Source: a virus. Taken from it: DNA of 41,870 nucleotides. The notes beneath the pieces are model-generated. The model was given only the letters and a program-made list of their open reading frames with translations. It did no database searches and was not told the DNA's origin. Of the stretch, positions 1-6,762 are shown in pieces; position 1 is the first letter of the stretch; every line of letters starts with the position of its first letter. The stretch covers positions 1-41,870 of the IMG/VR virus record IMGVR_UViG_3300013101_000001; one strand, written 5' to 3'. A program made the translations under genes and the position numbers.

Positions 1-123
1 ACGCTATACTTCTAACAGTATCGTATCTCTTTACATGTCGAGATTTCCCCTTACCATCGGGAATGTGAAAATAACACATCTCCATAGCGTCATCATAGAA
101 ACACTCTATGTGAGGGTTAATAA
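1..123. repeat. Terminal direct repeat, left copy (= 41748..41870)
   Basis: Bases 1-123 are identical to 41748-41870, compared base by base. A gene runs open across the join, so this is either assembly overlap of a circular molecule or terminal redundancy of a circularly permuted phage. Either way the non-redundant genome is about 41,747 bp. It is not evidence for a fixed physical end, since it falls inside a coding sequence. Confidence 0.97.
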
Positions 124-253
124 CCCCTTTAGATAATAATTTTGATGCGATTTTTTGCATAGCCTCTTTATTTTCGTCCAAGTCGGGAGCTAGAAAAAAT
201 TCTTTCTGTGTTGTGTGAAATGAAGATAATAGTTTTTCTTTTAATAATTCCAT
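1..253 (-). CDS. SF3-type replicative helicase, N-terminal part (continues at 41870..40537)
   Basis: This is the 5' part of the helicase gene whose remainder lies at 40537..41870 on the minus strand. Because 1..123 duplicates 41748..41870, joining 253..124 to 41870..40537 gives one open frame of 487 residues with no interruption. I chose the ATG at 251-253 because AAGGATA lies just upstream, as for most genes here; the in-frame ATG at 275-277 has no such site. The N-terminal 56 residues begin MELLKEKL and show no recognised domain. The MELLKEKL codons themselves carry a copy of the genome-wide 16-bp word (about 233-249). The catalytic motifs are in the other half. Confidence is high for the join and good for the function. 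Confidence 0.85.
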   Translation of the reverse strand, partial: MELLKEKLLSSFHTTQKEFFLAPDLDENKEAMQKIASKLLSKGVINPHIECFYDDAMEMCYFHIPDGKGKSRHVKRYDTVRSIA

Positions 254-553
254 ATAGATATCCTTACTAGTTGCCATAACTAGATTTAAGTTTTGGGTAA
301 TGATAACAATAAAAAAAAAGGAGAGGATAAAAAGTAAGTTGGCGTTTTAGGTTTTCGCCCTCTCTGTTAAGATTACTTTTGTTAGACATCTACCCCTCTA
401 AAAAGAGGAGTTGGACAAAAACCAAGGTACGCCAATACCTAACAAAAACAATCTTTAAATGAAGTATGAGCCACAAATAATTTTTAGTTATAAGTGTGAG
501 TATATAGCGAGTGACTCATGTTGAATTATAACAATATTAACCTTACCCATAGG
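254..553. other. 300-bp intergenic region with a possible structured RNA (339..442)
   Basis: No gene is visible here. The region lies between the end of the PP-loop gene and the start of the helicase, both leftward. At 339-442 several complementary segments nest: TTGGCGT (339-345) with ACGCCAA (429-435), CCTCT (395-399) with AGAGG (404-408), and TTGG (411-414) with CCAA (422-425) around a 7-nt loop. TTAGGT (347-352) could also pair with ACCTAA (437-442), crossing the outer stem, and GGCG (341-344) could pair with CGCC (356-359) as an alternative fold. The outline resembles a cloverleaf, but the invariant T-loop of tRNA is missing. At 539-555 AACCTTA and TAGGTT form another copy of the operator-like inverted repeat. 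Function is unknown. Confidence 0.4.
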
Positions 554-1366
554 TTAAATTTTACAGAAACAATCTTTCAGAGGAACATTATCTTCGTCAA
601 AACTAAACGCAGGAGTAGAATTAAAATATTCTTCCATGTCCTCACATGTTTTGAACCCCGCAAAACTACTATAGGAAACCGCCTCTCTCTCATGGCTCTT
701 AACTTCTTGCTCCAAGTCTTTTAATTCTTGCCACACCGCAGGGTAGTGAGAGTAGATAGCCCTCCAATCCTCTTTGCTCTGATACGGACATAATCTACAC
801 CCAGTTCTATTAAAGTTTCTATATAAAGGGTTTTCCATTTCCATTTCCAATAAATATGTTTTACAGTCTAGTTCACTCATTTTGTAAATATTTATAAGCG
901 GATATTCTTCTGTGATGTTGTCGTCGATTTTGCCTTTAACTCTGTGTACCTCATCAGTCGTGAATCCCACTAGGCGTGTGTATTTCTTGATGCCCTTTGC
1001 CTTTAAAAATCTCTCTAATGGTCTAATTTTACTCTCTCTTCTCCACTCACAAAATGATGCAGTAGGAGAGAGCATTCCCGCTATTTTACCTATATTCGCA
1101 GGGCTTGTTTTTCTACCCGTAGACCCACGCACATTAAATATCACATCTTTGAATTCTTTGTTGGGAGTTAATATTGTAACCTCTACTCCATACCGATTTG
1201 CCCAATACTTTTTAACTTTATTGATGTAGGTAATCATGTCTTCAAACTCAATTAATGTATCAGTAAATACTATAAAGTCGGGTCGAACTCCGTCTCTAAG
1301 TAATTTATCAACCATAACGGTTGAATCTTTTCCTCCGCTCCATAGAGCTATTTTTGTGTCAAACAT
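554..1366 (-). CDS. PP-loop ATPase / PAPS reductase-like protein
   Basis: A 270-residue protein with the PP-loop signature SGGKDS at residues 10-15 and the family pattern of a middle cysteine (C106 in CEWRRESKIRP) and GCRLCP (C190, C193), followed by a CFC tail. This fits the phosphoadenosine-phosphosulfate reductase / DndC-like adenine-nucleotide alpha-hydrolase superfamily (PF01507 type). Family members activate a substrate with ATP or reduce PAPS. In phages they are widespread, and links to sulfur metabolism or nucleic-acid thiolation are only suspected. The gene has its own promoter (1396-1420) and an AAGGATA site, and is divergent from the membrane-protein operon across an iteron-bearing region. 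No DndD/E, cysteine desulfurase or other sulfur gene lies beside it, so the substrate cannot be given. Confidence 0.85.
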   Translation of the reverse strand: MFDTKIALWSGGKDSTVMVDKLLRDGVRPDFIVFTDTLIEFEDMITYINKVKKYWANRYGVEVTILTPNKEFKDVIFNVRGSTGRKTSPANIGKIAGMLSPTASFCEWRRESKIRPLERFLKAKGIKKYTRLVGFTTDEVHRVKGKIDDNITEEYPLINIYKMSELDCKTYLLEMEMENPLYRNFNRTGCRLCPYQSKEDWRAIYSHYPAVWQELKDLEQEVKSHEREAVSYSSFAGFKTCEDMEEYFNSTPAFSFDEDNVPLKDCFCKI

Positions 1367-1395
1367 TCTATATCCTTGTGTGTGTTTTGATAGGG

Positions 1396-1420
1396 AAGTA
1401 TAACATTAATAACCTTATAG
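1396..1420 (-). promoter_or_regulatory. Phage-family promoter (CTATAAGG + TATACT) for the PP-loop gene
   Basis: On the minus strand CTATAAGG (1420-1413) stands 10 nt before TATACT (1402-1397). It is followed by the shared leader TATCAAAACACACA and an AAGGATA ribosome site, ending at the ATG at 1366. The same arrangement recurs at about nine sites. There is no normal -35 hexamer at 17 nt. Confidence 0.75.
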
Positions 1421-1430
1421 TTGAGCTAGA

Positions 1431-1580
1431 CAGGGGTAATCCTCTTACCCTTGCGTTGCCCTAATGTTACCCTTACTTCACCCTAGTATTACCCTTACAT
1501 TGCAACGGTAGGGCGGGGGTAGCAACCTTGGGGTAATGTATATGGTAATATTGGCACTATTATAGTTGATAGTGGGGTAA
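1431..1580. repeat. TTACCC iteron cluster, candidate replication origin or operator array
   Basis: TTACCCTT occurs at 1445, 1467 and 1489, exactly 22 bp apart (two helical turns). The units are tandem 22-bp iterons that share TTACCCTT and, in the first two, a CCCTA block near the end. The hexamer also occurs inverted (GGGTAA) at 1434-1439, 1531-1536 and 1575-1580. The 1434/1445 pair makes a 6-bp stem with a 5-nt loop. Evenly phased direct repeats next to an AT-rich stretch (1611-1680) are typical of initiator-binding origins, though they could instead be repressor sites for the two divergent promoters. No initiator protein was recognised. Confidence 0.5.
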
Positions 1581-1610
1581 ACGCCTATTTTTGGGCGGTT
1601 CACTAACATC

Positions 1611-1690
1611 TATAAGGATATAATTCTTATAATATATGTAATATAAGGATAAAATTGTTATATATATAAGATTTTAAGCCTTGTAGATGT
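1611..1690. other. AT-rich stretch beside the iterons (possible unwinding element)
   Basis: About 70 bp are almost entirely A and T, with two copies of TATAAGGATA (starting about 1611 and 1642) separated by runs such as TTATAATATATG and TTATATATATAAG. It lies between the iteron cluster and the promoter of the 1737 gene. It could serve as the melting region of an origin or simply be a promoter-dense spacer. No coding sequence is seen. Confidence 0.35.
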
Positions 1691-1700
1691 TATTGTCTGC

Positions 1701-1730
1701 TATAATGTTGGTATCATTATATTAAAGGAT
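1701..1730 (+). promoter_or_regulatory. Probable promoter and ribosome site for the 1737..3810 operon
   Basis: TATAAT at 1701-1706 is followed about 20 nt later by AAAGGATA (1724-1731) ahead of the ATG at 1737. No convincing -35 box is seen. Confidence 0.5.
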
Positions 1731-1736
1731 ATACAG

Positions 1737-1949
1737 ATGGCACATTTTTTTCAAGGCGTAATTGCTATAGCATTAATAGGATTGGTGTTTTTTTTAGCAC
1801 TAACAGATAACCCGAATAGTTACACAAATAGACTCACAAATTGGAGTGTTTCCCAAGAGGACGCACATATCAACTGTAAGTGGAAAACACCGTGTATGGA
1901 CGCGTGGGACGCAAAGAATCCCCGCCCGAAAATAGAAGAGGGGGCATAA
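1737..1949 (+). CDS. Small membrane-anchored protein with C-x3-WD-x2-N motif
   Basis: A 70-residue protein, first of four tightly packed genes. Residues 5-21 form one hydrophobic segment (a membrane anchor or uncleaved signal). The rest is polar and carries C47, C53 and W57-D58, then N61-P62. The pattern C-x3-W-D-x2-N also occurs in the next gene and in the loop of the 470-residue protein at 2398, which suggests a shared fold with a disulfide on the outer face of the membrane. No database family is recognised. AAAGGATA precedes the start. The stop is followed after one base by the next ATG, so translation is probably coupled. Confidence 0.7.
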   Translation: MAHFFQGVIAIALIGLVFFLALTDNPNSYTNRLTNWSVSQEDAHINCKWKTPCMDAWDAKNPRPKIEEGA

Positions 1950-1950
1950 G

Positions 1951-2160
1951 ATGAAAGCTATATTGTTTGCCATTTTAATTGCTTTTATAGGGTTCACCAT
2001 TGGGGCGGTGACAGCTATTAATGACGGGAAAAGCTCAGATGAGATTAGAGAATTGAATCATCGTAGATGTGCTTCACCTCTCTTTTTAAACTTCGGTGAC
2101 CCTGCGAAATGTAGAGAGAACTGGGACAAAGAAAACTTGGGACAAAAGGACACATTATGA
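1951..2160 (+). CDS. Small exported or membrane protein with C-x3-WD-x2-N motif
   Basis: A 69-residue protein with a hydrophobic N-terminus (residues 2-22) and a polar tail with C40, C54 and W58-D59-x2-N62, the same pattern as its neighbour at 1737. The start is 1 nt after the upstream stop, and the end overlaps the next gene by 4 nt (ATGA). The two small proteins look like divergent copies of one ancestor and probably act together with the 470-residue membrane protein. Function is unknown. Confidence 0.68.
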   Translation: MKAILFAILIAFIGFTIGAVTAINDGKSSDEIRELNHRRCASPLFLNFGDPAKCRENWDKENLGQKDTL

Positions 2161-2411
2161 AAAGATTTTTTATCAGTGGGCTTTCTTTAGTCCCTATTAT
2201 TATGTTAATTGCGAGTGCCAACTATGTGAGAGCAGGGGAATTATCGACCGATAAAAATCTTTTTTGTGCGGTACTACTTGAAGAGGAAAGAGGGCTTATC
2301 GTCGAGTTACAAGCCCAAAACCTACCTTATACATATCACAAGGTAGTGATGTCAAGATTGGACGATTTGACAAAGAAAGCTATCGTAGGAGGCTGTTATG
2401 ACCGCAAGTAA
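2157..2411 (+). CDS. Small secreted protein with signal peptide
   Basis: An 84-residue protein with a clear signal peptide: KR at positions 2-3, a hydrophobic core (about residues 5-20), and a probable cleavage after VRA (residue 26). The mature part of about 58 residues is mostly helical and has two cysteines (C37 and C80) that could form a disulfide in the periplasm. It overlaps its neighbours by 4 nt upstream and 14 nt downstream, which places it firmly in the operon. It lacks the WD motif of its neighbours. No family is recognised. Confidence 0.68.
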   Translation: MKRFFISGLSLVPIIMLIASANYVRAGELSTDKNLFCAVLLEEERGLIVELQAQNLPYTYHKVVMSRLDDLTKKAIVGGCYDRK

Positions 2412-3810
2412 AAGAGATATTTTAGGGGAAGTTTTAGTGAAAAAGGAGGCTTCTTTTTCGAGTACGCTTGGGTTATTCATTTCAGGAATCGTTAGTATTT
2501 TTGGGGTTTACGGATTAATTTCGCCCCTATTTGGGGATAATGTGGGAGGGTTGGTTTCCACTATAATTGCTTTAGTTTTTCTTTTAATAATTGTAGATAA
2601 CATCAAAAGAGCCTCTCTCGTTAGGTTTGTAAACAGCATTTTACGAGCCAAGATAATGCAATCCGCTTCCTCTAAAAGTGGATATTTGGTGATATTCGGA
2701 GTATCAATGGTGATGGTGATATTACTTGATATCGTTGGCTCTTGGACTACTGCGGAAAAGGGAGCGAATATGTATACTCAATCCAAAACCTCAGATAGTA
2801 TGGAATTTACACTTGCCAAAGCGGACGCGGATAACTACCCTATCGCGTTACAGGCGTGGAGAACTTCTAAAACCGAGGGATACGCCTCGTGTAAAGAGTC
2901 TTGGAGAGGGTGGAAGTCTAAGTATTTACGCACATGTAAGCAGGAGTGGGACGCAACTAATCCTCAACCACAACAACATGCTACGGCGTTAAAAGCCTTT
3001 AATGAGGTGTCTAAAGCAAAGGTTGGGTTCTTGGATAAGTACCTATTTGGAGCTGTCTTTACTCTCCTTTTGATGGTTACTCTCTTGATGCAATACTTGA
3101 CTATTGCTAAGATTATTGATGATTTTAGCGACAGAAGAGATGAGTTAAACCCTGAAAATATCGCGTTTATTGTTGATGAAATTGGAGAATATGAGGCTCA
3201 ACAAATAGAACACCGACAGGAGTTAGCACGAAATAGTGCGAATCAGGCGAATATCAATAATGCGTTTTCAAGACAGTTCGCGTTGGCAGGGCAGGAGATA
3301 GACAACAATCGAAAGACTAATATTATTCAGTCACGAGGGCGTACTGCGGTTCGCATTTCAAATACTTCTAGTGCTAAATCCCTCCCCTCTCCTGAGTCAA
3401 ATGTGGTAGATGTCGAGACGGAACAACCACGAAAAGAGCGGTTGTCGTGGAATAGACAGAAAGCCAAGTCAGCAAAAGCGGTTGAAGCACCTATTGAAGT
3501 TGAGACGGTAATAGCGTTAAAAACAGCTCCAATTATTAAAAAAGAAACTCCTATTTCTGCCCCCTCAGGTTCATTAACTTTGATGGAAGCATTCGAGGCT
3601 CTATTCAAAAACCAACAACAAAAAGGAGAGAAATTGACCCCTAAGAGAGAGGTTATCGACATCTCAAAATGGGCAGAAGTTAAGACTTTATCGGGTCACT
3701 ACGCCACACTGATTCGGTTAAAAGTGATTGAGTTAGTTGGTACGAATCAAGGATACTACGCAAAAATGAACTACAAAAAGGCTCATAAAATAGTAAGCAA
3801 ACAAGGTTAA
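2398..3810 (+). CDS. Multi-spanning membrane protein with long cytoplasmic tail
   Basis: A 470-residue protein with four predicted membrane segments at about 21-45, 50-68, 94-114 and 214-236. The 100-residue loop between the third and fourth holds C165 and C180-x3-W184-D185-x2-N188-P189, matching the motif of the two small proteins upstream. After the last segment come a charged, Q/N-rich linker (about 240-340), a K/P/E-rich part, and a compact C-terminal region (about 385-468) that could be a winged helix. The cluster resembles a membrane complex; superinfection exclusion, entry or takeover roles are possible but not shown. It is the last gene of the operon, with a short hairpin right after the stop. 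Function is unknown. Confidence 0.7.
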   Translation: MTASKRDILGEVLVKKEASFSSTLGLFISGIVSIFGVYGLISPLFGDNVGGLVSTIIALVFLLIIVDNIKRASLVRFVNSILRAKIMQSASSKSGYLVIFGVSMVMVILLDIVGSWTTAEKGANMYTQSKTSDSMEFTLAKADADNYPIALQAWRTSKTEGYASCKESWRGWKSKYLRTCKQEWDATNPQPQQHATALKAFNEVSKAKVGFLDKYLFGAVFTLLLMVTLLMQYLTIAKIIDDFSDRRDELNPENIAFIVDEIGEYEAQQIEHRQELARNSANQANINNAFSRQFALAGQEIDNNRKTNIIQSRGRTAVRISNTSSAKSLPSPESNVVDVETEQPRKERLSWNRQKAKSAKAVEAPIEVETVIALKTAPIIKKETPISAPSGSLTLMEAFEALFKNQQQKGEKLTPKREVIDISKWAEVKTLSGHYATLIRLKVIELVGTNQGYYAKMNYKKAHKIVSKQG

Positions 3811-3825
3811 AGGGTAGCCCCCTTT
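3809..3825 (+). terminator. Weak hairpin after the membrane operon
   Basis: AAAGGG (3809-3814) pairs with CCCTTT (3820-3825) around a 5-nt loop, starting at the stop codon. No immediate T run follows, although the next 70 nt are very pyrimidine-rich. It may be a weak or factor-dependent terminator. A similar GTAGCCCC hairpin follows the helicase gene. Confidence 0.3.
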
Positions 3826-3902
3826 AGTCTCACACTCCCCTCTTTACTCCCCTTTCTTTTTACTTTTTCTTTTAATAATTCTCTCTCTTCTCTTTTACTA
3901 CC

Positions 3903-3957
3903 CTATAAGGCTAATAATGTTATACTTCCCTATCAAAACACACAGAAAGGATACATT
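3903..3957 (+). promoter_or_regulatory. Phage-family promoter and leader before the kinase-like gene
   Basis: CTATAAGG (3903-3910), 10 nt, then TATACT (3921-3926). The conserved leader TATCAAAACACACA follows, then AAAGGATACAT immediately before the TTG start at 3958. It matches the promoters at 1396, 5922, 10342 and 34630. Confidence 0.75.
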
Positions 3958-4581
3958 TTGAACTATGCAAATCGACTAAAAGAGGGGAAACCCGAAAAAA
4001 GAAAAGTACGTAAACAACGTGAAATAAGCTATCCCGACCCATCGGAGGTTAGAACTTTTGGGCAAAAAAACACGGTGCATGTGATGGCGGGGATACCTTG
4101 TTCTCATAAAAGCAGTTATATAGAGATGATGAACCCCGTTACAAATATTCCTATTATAGGTTTCGATTTAGCTATGGAGGCAACCTATCCCGCAACGGAT
4201 TATATGCACAGTTATTTTAAATATATTGACGCAGGGCAAGAGGGAAAAGACATAATTAGTACGGTTATTCACGATGACTTCGTGCGTCATGCTCAAACTA
4301 AATCCTCTTTTATCATAGACATGACAACGTTAAAAATTGACACCTTGCTAGATTGGGTAGATAAAGCGAGAGAGTACGACATGAGAGTACGAGTCATTCT
4401 AATGCACACACCTTTAAAGGAATGTCTCGAAGCAAACGAAAACAGAGATGGAAAAACCATACCTCCACAGGTAATTCAACAAATGTGGGAGCGTTCCCAA
4501 CTAAAATATTTTGATGAGGTGATAAAAGACTTTGATGACGTGAGTATAAACCACGTGGGGAGTACTAAACATTATGATTAG
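3958..4581 (+). CDS. Kinase-like P-loop protein with altered Walker A
   Basis: A 207-residue protein. At residues 44-53 AGIPCSHKSS matches the Walker A of the T4 polynucleotide kinase / AAA_33 group (GxPxSGKS), but the usual second glycine is histidine (H50). Further support comes from a D-bearing strand (FIIDMTTL), a strand ending in RVILMHTP, and a lid-like segment with N-R-x7-P-x3-I-x2-M. Family members phosphorylate nucleic-acid ends, nucleosides or modified bases. The start is TTG, chosen because AAAGGATACAT precedes it directly and no in-frame ATG is near. It overlaps the next gene, a methyltransferase homologue, by 8 nt, so the two probably work together. Substrate is unknown. Confidence 0.65.
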   Translation: MNYANRLKEGKPEKRKVRKQREISYPDPSEVRTFGQKNTVHVMAGIPCSHKSSYIEMMNPVTNIPIIGFDLAMEATYPATDYMHSYFKYIDAGQEGKDIISTVIHDDFVRHAQTKSSFIIDMTTLKIDTLLDWVDKAREYDMRVRVILMHTPLKECLEANENRDGKTIPPQVIQQMWERSQLKYFDEVIKDFDDVSINHVGSTKHYD

Positions 4582-5692
4582 AGCTACAATATGTGTAGGG
4601 GGTACGCCCTCTCAAAGAGCTAGATATTCGGAGAGTAATAGATTTGGAGGTAGGTCTTTATATTTCCTGCCTAAACTAGATTTGAGAGAAAAACAGGCAC
4701 TCGAAGATAAGTTACAGGGAGCGGAAATTAAATACAAATACTTCCACGGTGAAGAGGAGACTAAGCGTTACATATTGGTCTCCATAGATGATTCCGCAGG
4801 GGTTTTTCTTACTGCCCTAACTAATCTAGGGATTAACCTAGTTGACGCATTCGTAAGCTCTTCCACTAAGCAGTCGTCTAAAGTCGCAAGAAATCATTCT
4901 TCATGGTATAACGACTTTACCCCTAGTGAGGAGGCATACTTAAGTATCAAGCAGATAGCCGAAGCACAGGAAGCGGATATTATTTTGTTGTCTTCTCCTA
5001 ACTTGGGTGCATACTCTAAGATAGGGGAAGTAAAAACCTCATCGGTAGTTATTCGGTCTTTGACTCAATATCTATCATTAAAAGAAAAAGGTAGGGAGTT
5101 CAAAGGTAACTCCCATCAAGTGTGGGAGTACGCATACGCCCGAAGCATATTAGAGCCTAAGTATCACATGTTTGAGGGTAAGAGGGTTGCGGTTAGCCTT
5201 GCCACTGAGGTTAATCAGATATTAAGATGTCGACCCAAAGAATTAAATAGCTCAGGGTTCACAGCCCAAAATAGGGAGCGTTTCTTTTGGACTAATTTTA
5301 GCATCAAACAAGTCCAACCCTCTCCTCTCGTGATACTTGATATATTGGAAACAATGGACTTTGAAGCGGATACCCCATCATGGATTGATAAGTCTTGGGG
5401 TACTAACACTACTACTACGAGACGAAACCTAATTAAGCGTCCTCACTCAAAAGCGTCCGCACTTACTCCCGCTATGATAAGAGGGCAAACTACTATCTTT
5501 TGTAAGAACAAAGAGGGTGGGTTGCATCGCTATTCTATAACGGAATTGGAGACAATACAGGGGCTACCAAAGGGATACACAGCGGGAGTATCTCTTACAC
5601 AGCGTACCGTTTTATTAGGTACGGTTTCGACCTTGCCCGTGATAGAACATATTTTTAAAGAGCTACCATGTCACGCAAAACTAGAACTTTAG
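4574..5692 (+). CDS. Inactive-looking C5 cytosine methyltransferase homologue
   Basis: A 372-residue protein. The second half follows the order of C5-methyltransferases of the Dnmt3 type: motif VIII AQNRERFFWTNF (231-242), a short target-recognition-like stretch, motif IX RYSITELETIQGLP (319-332), and motif X VLLGTVSTLPVIEHIF (346-361). The first half aligns weakly: VSIDDSAGV (69-77) stands where motif I should be. DIILLSSPN (135-143) stands where motif IV should be, with the catalytic PC replaced by PN. FEGKR (200-204) stands where ENV should be. The catalytic cysteine and the ENV glutamate context thus seem lost, suggesting a DNA-binding pseudoenzyme. Residues 1-60 are extra and unassigned. 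It overlaps the kinase-like gene by 8 nt. Confidence 0.7.
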   Translation: MIRATICVGGTPSQRARYSESNRFGGRSLYFLPKLDLREKQALEDKLQGAEIKYKYFHGEEETKRYILVSIDDSAGVFLTALTNLGINLVDAFVSSSTKQSSKVARNHSSWYNDFTPSEEAYLSIKQIAEAQEADIILLSSPNLGAYSKIGEVKTSSVVIRSLTQYLSLKEKGREFKGNSHQVWEYAYARSILEPKYHMFEGKRVAVSLATEVNQILRCRPKELNSSGFTAQNRERFFWTNFSIKQVQPSPLVILDILETMDFEADTPSWIDKSWGTNTTTTRRNLIKRPHSKASALTPAMIRGQTTIFCKNKEGGLHRYSITELETIQGLPKGYTAGVSLTQRTVLLGTVSTLPVIEHIFKELPCHAKLEL

Positions 5693-5901
5693 GTGTACTA
5701 CTCAGTATAAGAGATAAGGATTTGCCTTTATCTCAAAAGAAGAGAAAGAGACTTTTTAACGAAGTCCTCTCCTATACAATTACTCAGAAATCATTTGAAA
5801 AAAAGACTTTTGGGAAAATGCCTATTTCCGCACCTTTTGGTAGTCGTGCGGAAATGGTTAAAGTTATTGTCTCTATAGAAATACTTATAGCTAACTCATA
5901 A
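5668..5901 (+). CDS. Small basic protein of unknown function
   Basis: A 77-residue, lysine- and arginine-rich protein overlapping the end of the methyltransferase homologue by 25 nt in another frame. It ends just before the 5915 promoter. No motif is recognised; residues 22-45 look helical and basic. The tight overlap supports its being the third gene of the kinase/methyltransferase operon. The start is the first ATG of the frame; other starts are possible. Confidence 0.5.
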   Translation: MSRKTRTLGVLLSIRDKDLPLSQKKRKRLFNEVLSYTITQKSFEKKTFGKMPISAPFGSRAEMVKVIVSIEILIANS

Positions 5902-5914
5902 TCCCAAGGCTGTT

Positions 5915-5976
5915 AACCTTACTATAAGGTTTAGAATGTTATACTTTCCCTATCAAAACACACAAGGATACAAACC
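5915..5976 (+). promoter_or_regulatory. Phage-family promoter overlapping an inverted-repeat operator
   Basis: AACCTTA (5915-5921), CTA, TAAGGTT (5925-5931) is a perfect 7-bp inverted repeat. Its right half contains the CTATAAGG element (5922-5929), which stands 10 nt before TATACT (5940-5945). The leader TATCAAAACACACA and AAGGATACA follow before the ATG at 5977. The block from 5901 is nearly the same as 10321-10386. A dimeric regulator bound here would compete with polymerase. Confidence 0.75.
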
Positions 5977-6684
5977 ATGAAAACATTAACCATTAAAGAC
6001 TTAAACAACGCTCCATTTTGTACGGCTAAAACCAAGAAAAACATCTCAGGATATCTTAAGACGGCAAAGATTACAGACTACGATAGTCCTACTCTTATTA
6101 AAGAAGTGGTTGAACTTAATAATGTATTTAACTACTATGGTAAGTTAAAAGTAGAGGGTAAAACTTTAGAGGAGACACTAAATGCAGTAACGTTAAGATT
6201 CAAAGAGGTGTCACAATTCATTGATGATTTGAAGAACCATAAGGAAAAATATGTAGGCACGGACGCATATAATGCAATTCTCCATGCGTTCATTATTCCA
6301 CCAAAAGGTACGCCAAACACATTGATTGTGTCTTATATAACCGATAACGAAGACATGTATGAAGACACTAATCGGGAATATAGAGGGATTAGCACTTTCA
6401 ATGATGATGTAGAAGAGAGTACTTTAACCGAAGACCCAAAGGAGTATCCGCCTTTTGCTTACGGGTGTGACTGGATAGTGAGAACAGAGGCGAGAGGGGA
6501 AAAAGTATATGAAGAGAGAGCATTTTCAGTGCATAGAGTTTATCAGGAGGAAAAACCAACACTAATGATTGTTGTACCCAACGATGATATTAGTATTAGA
6601 ATCGTAGACCGTGTTATAGAGGACAATCAGGAGCAGAATTTGTTTTGGAATAGTGATAAGTATGTGGAGGCATGGCGAAAATAA
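5977..6684 (+). CDS. Hypothetical acidic protein
   Basis: A 235-residue soluble, acidic protein directly under a phage-family promoter with the conserved leader, so probably expressed with the early genes. No motif, membrane segment or signal peptide is seen. The middle (about 105-155) is rich in D and E, and the last third alternates short strands (for example PTLMIVVPNDD and SIRIVDRVIED). It is separated by 78 nt from the SF2 helicase, a gap that holds one copy of the dispersed 16-bp word (6718-6734). Function is unknown. Confidence 0.65.
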   Translation: MKTLTIKDLNNAPFCTAKTKKNISGYLKTAKITDYDSPTLIKEVVELNNVFNYYGKLKVEGKTLEETLNAVTLRFKEVSQFIDDLKNHKEKYVGTDAYNAILHAFIIPPKGTPNTLIVSYITDNEDMYEDTNREYRGISTFNDDVEESTLTEDPKEYPPFAYGCDWIVRTEARGEKVYEERAFSVHRVYQEEKPTLMIVVPNDDISIRIVDRVIEDNQEQNLFWNSDKYVEAWRK

Positions 6685-6762
6685 CCCCTCTCCTCCACTG
6701 GGGATTATTTCCCTAACTTTCTTTTTTAATAATTCTACTAAACACACACAAAAGGACTTCCC

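Noticed and set aside
339-435. tRNA gene
   Set aside because: Stem lengths suggest a cloverleaf on either strand, but the T-arm consensus, a 7-nt anticodon loop and a proper junction with the acceptor stem are missing.
1431-1580. CRISPR array
   Set aside because: Units of 22 bp with no spacers and only three direct copies do not fit; no CRISPR-like array was seen anywhere in the genome.
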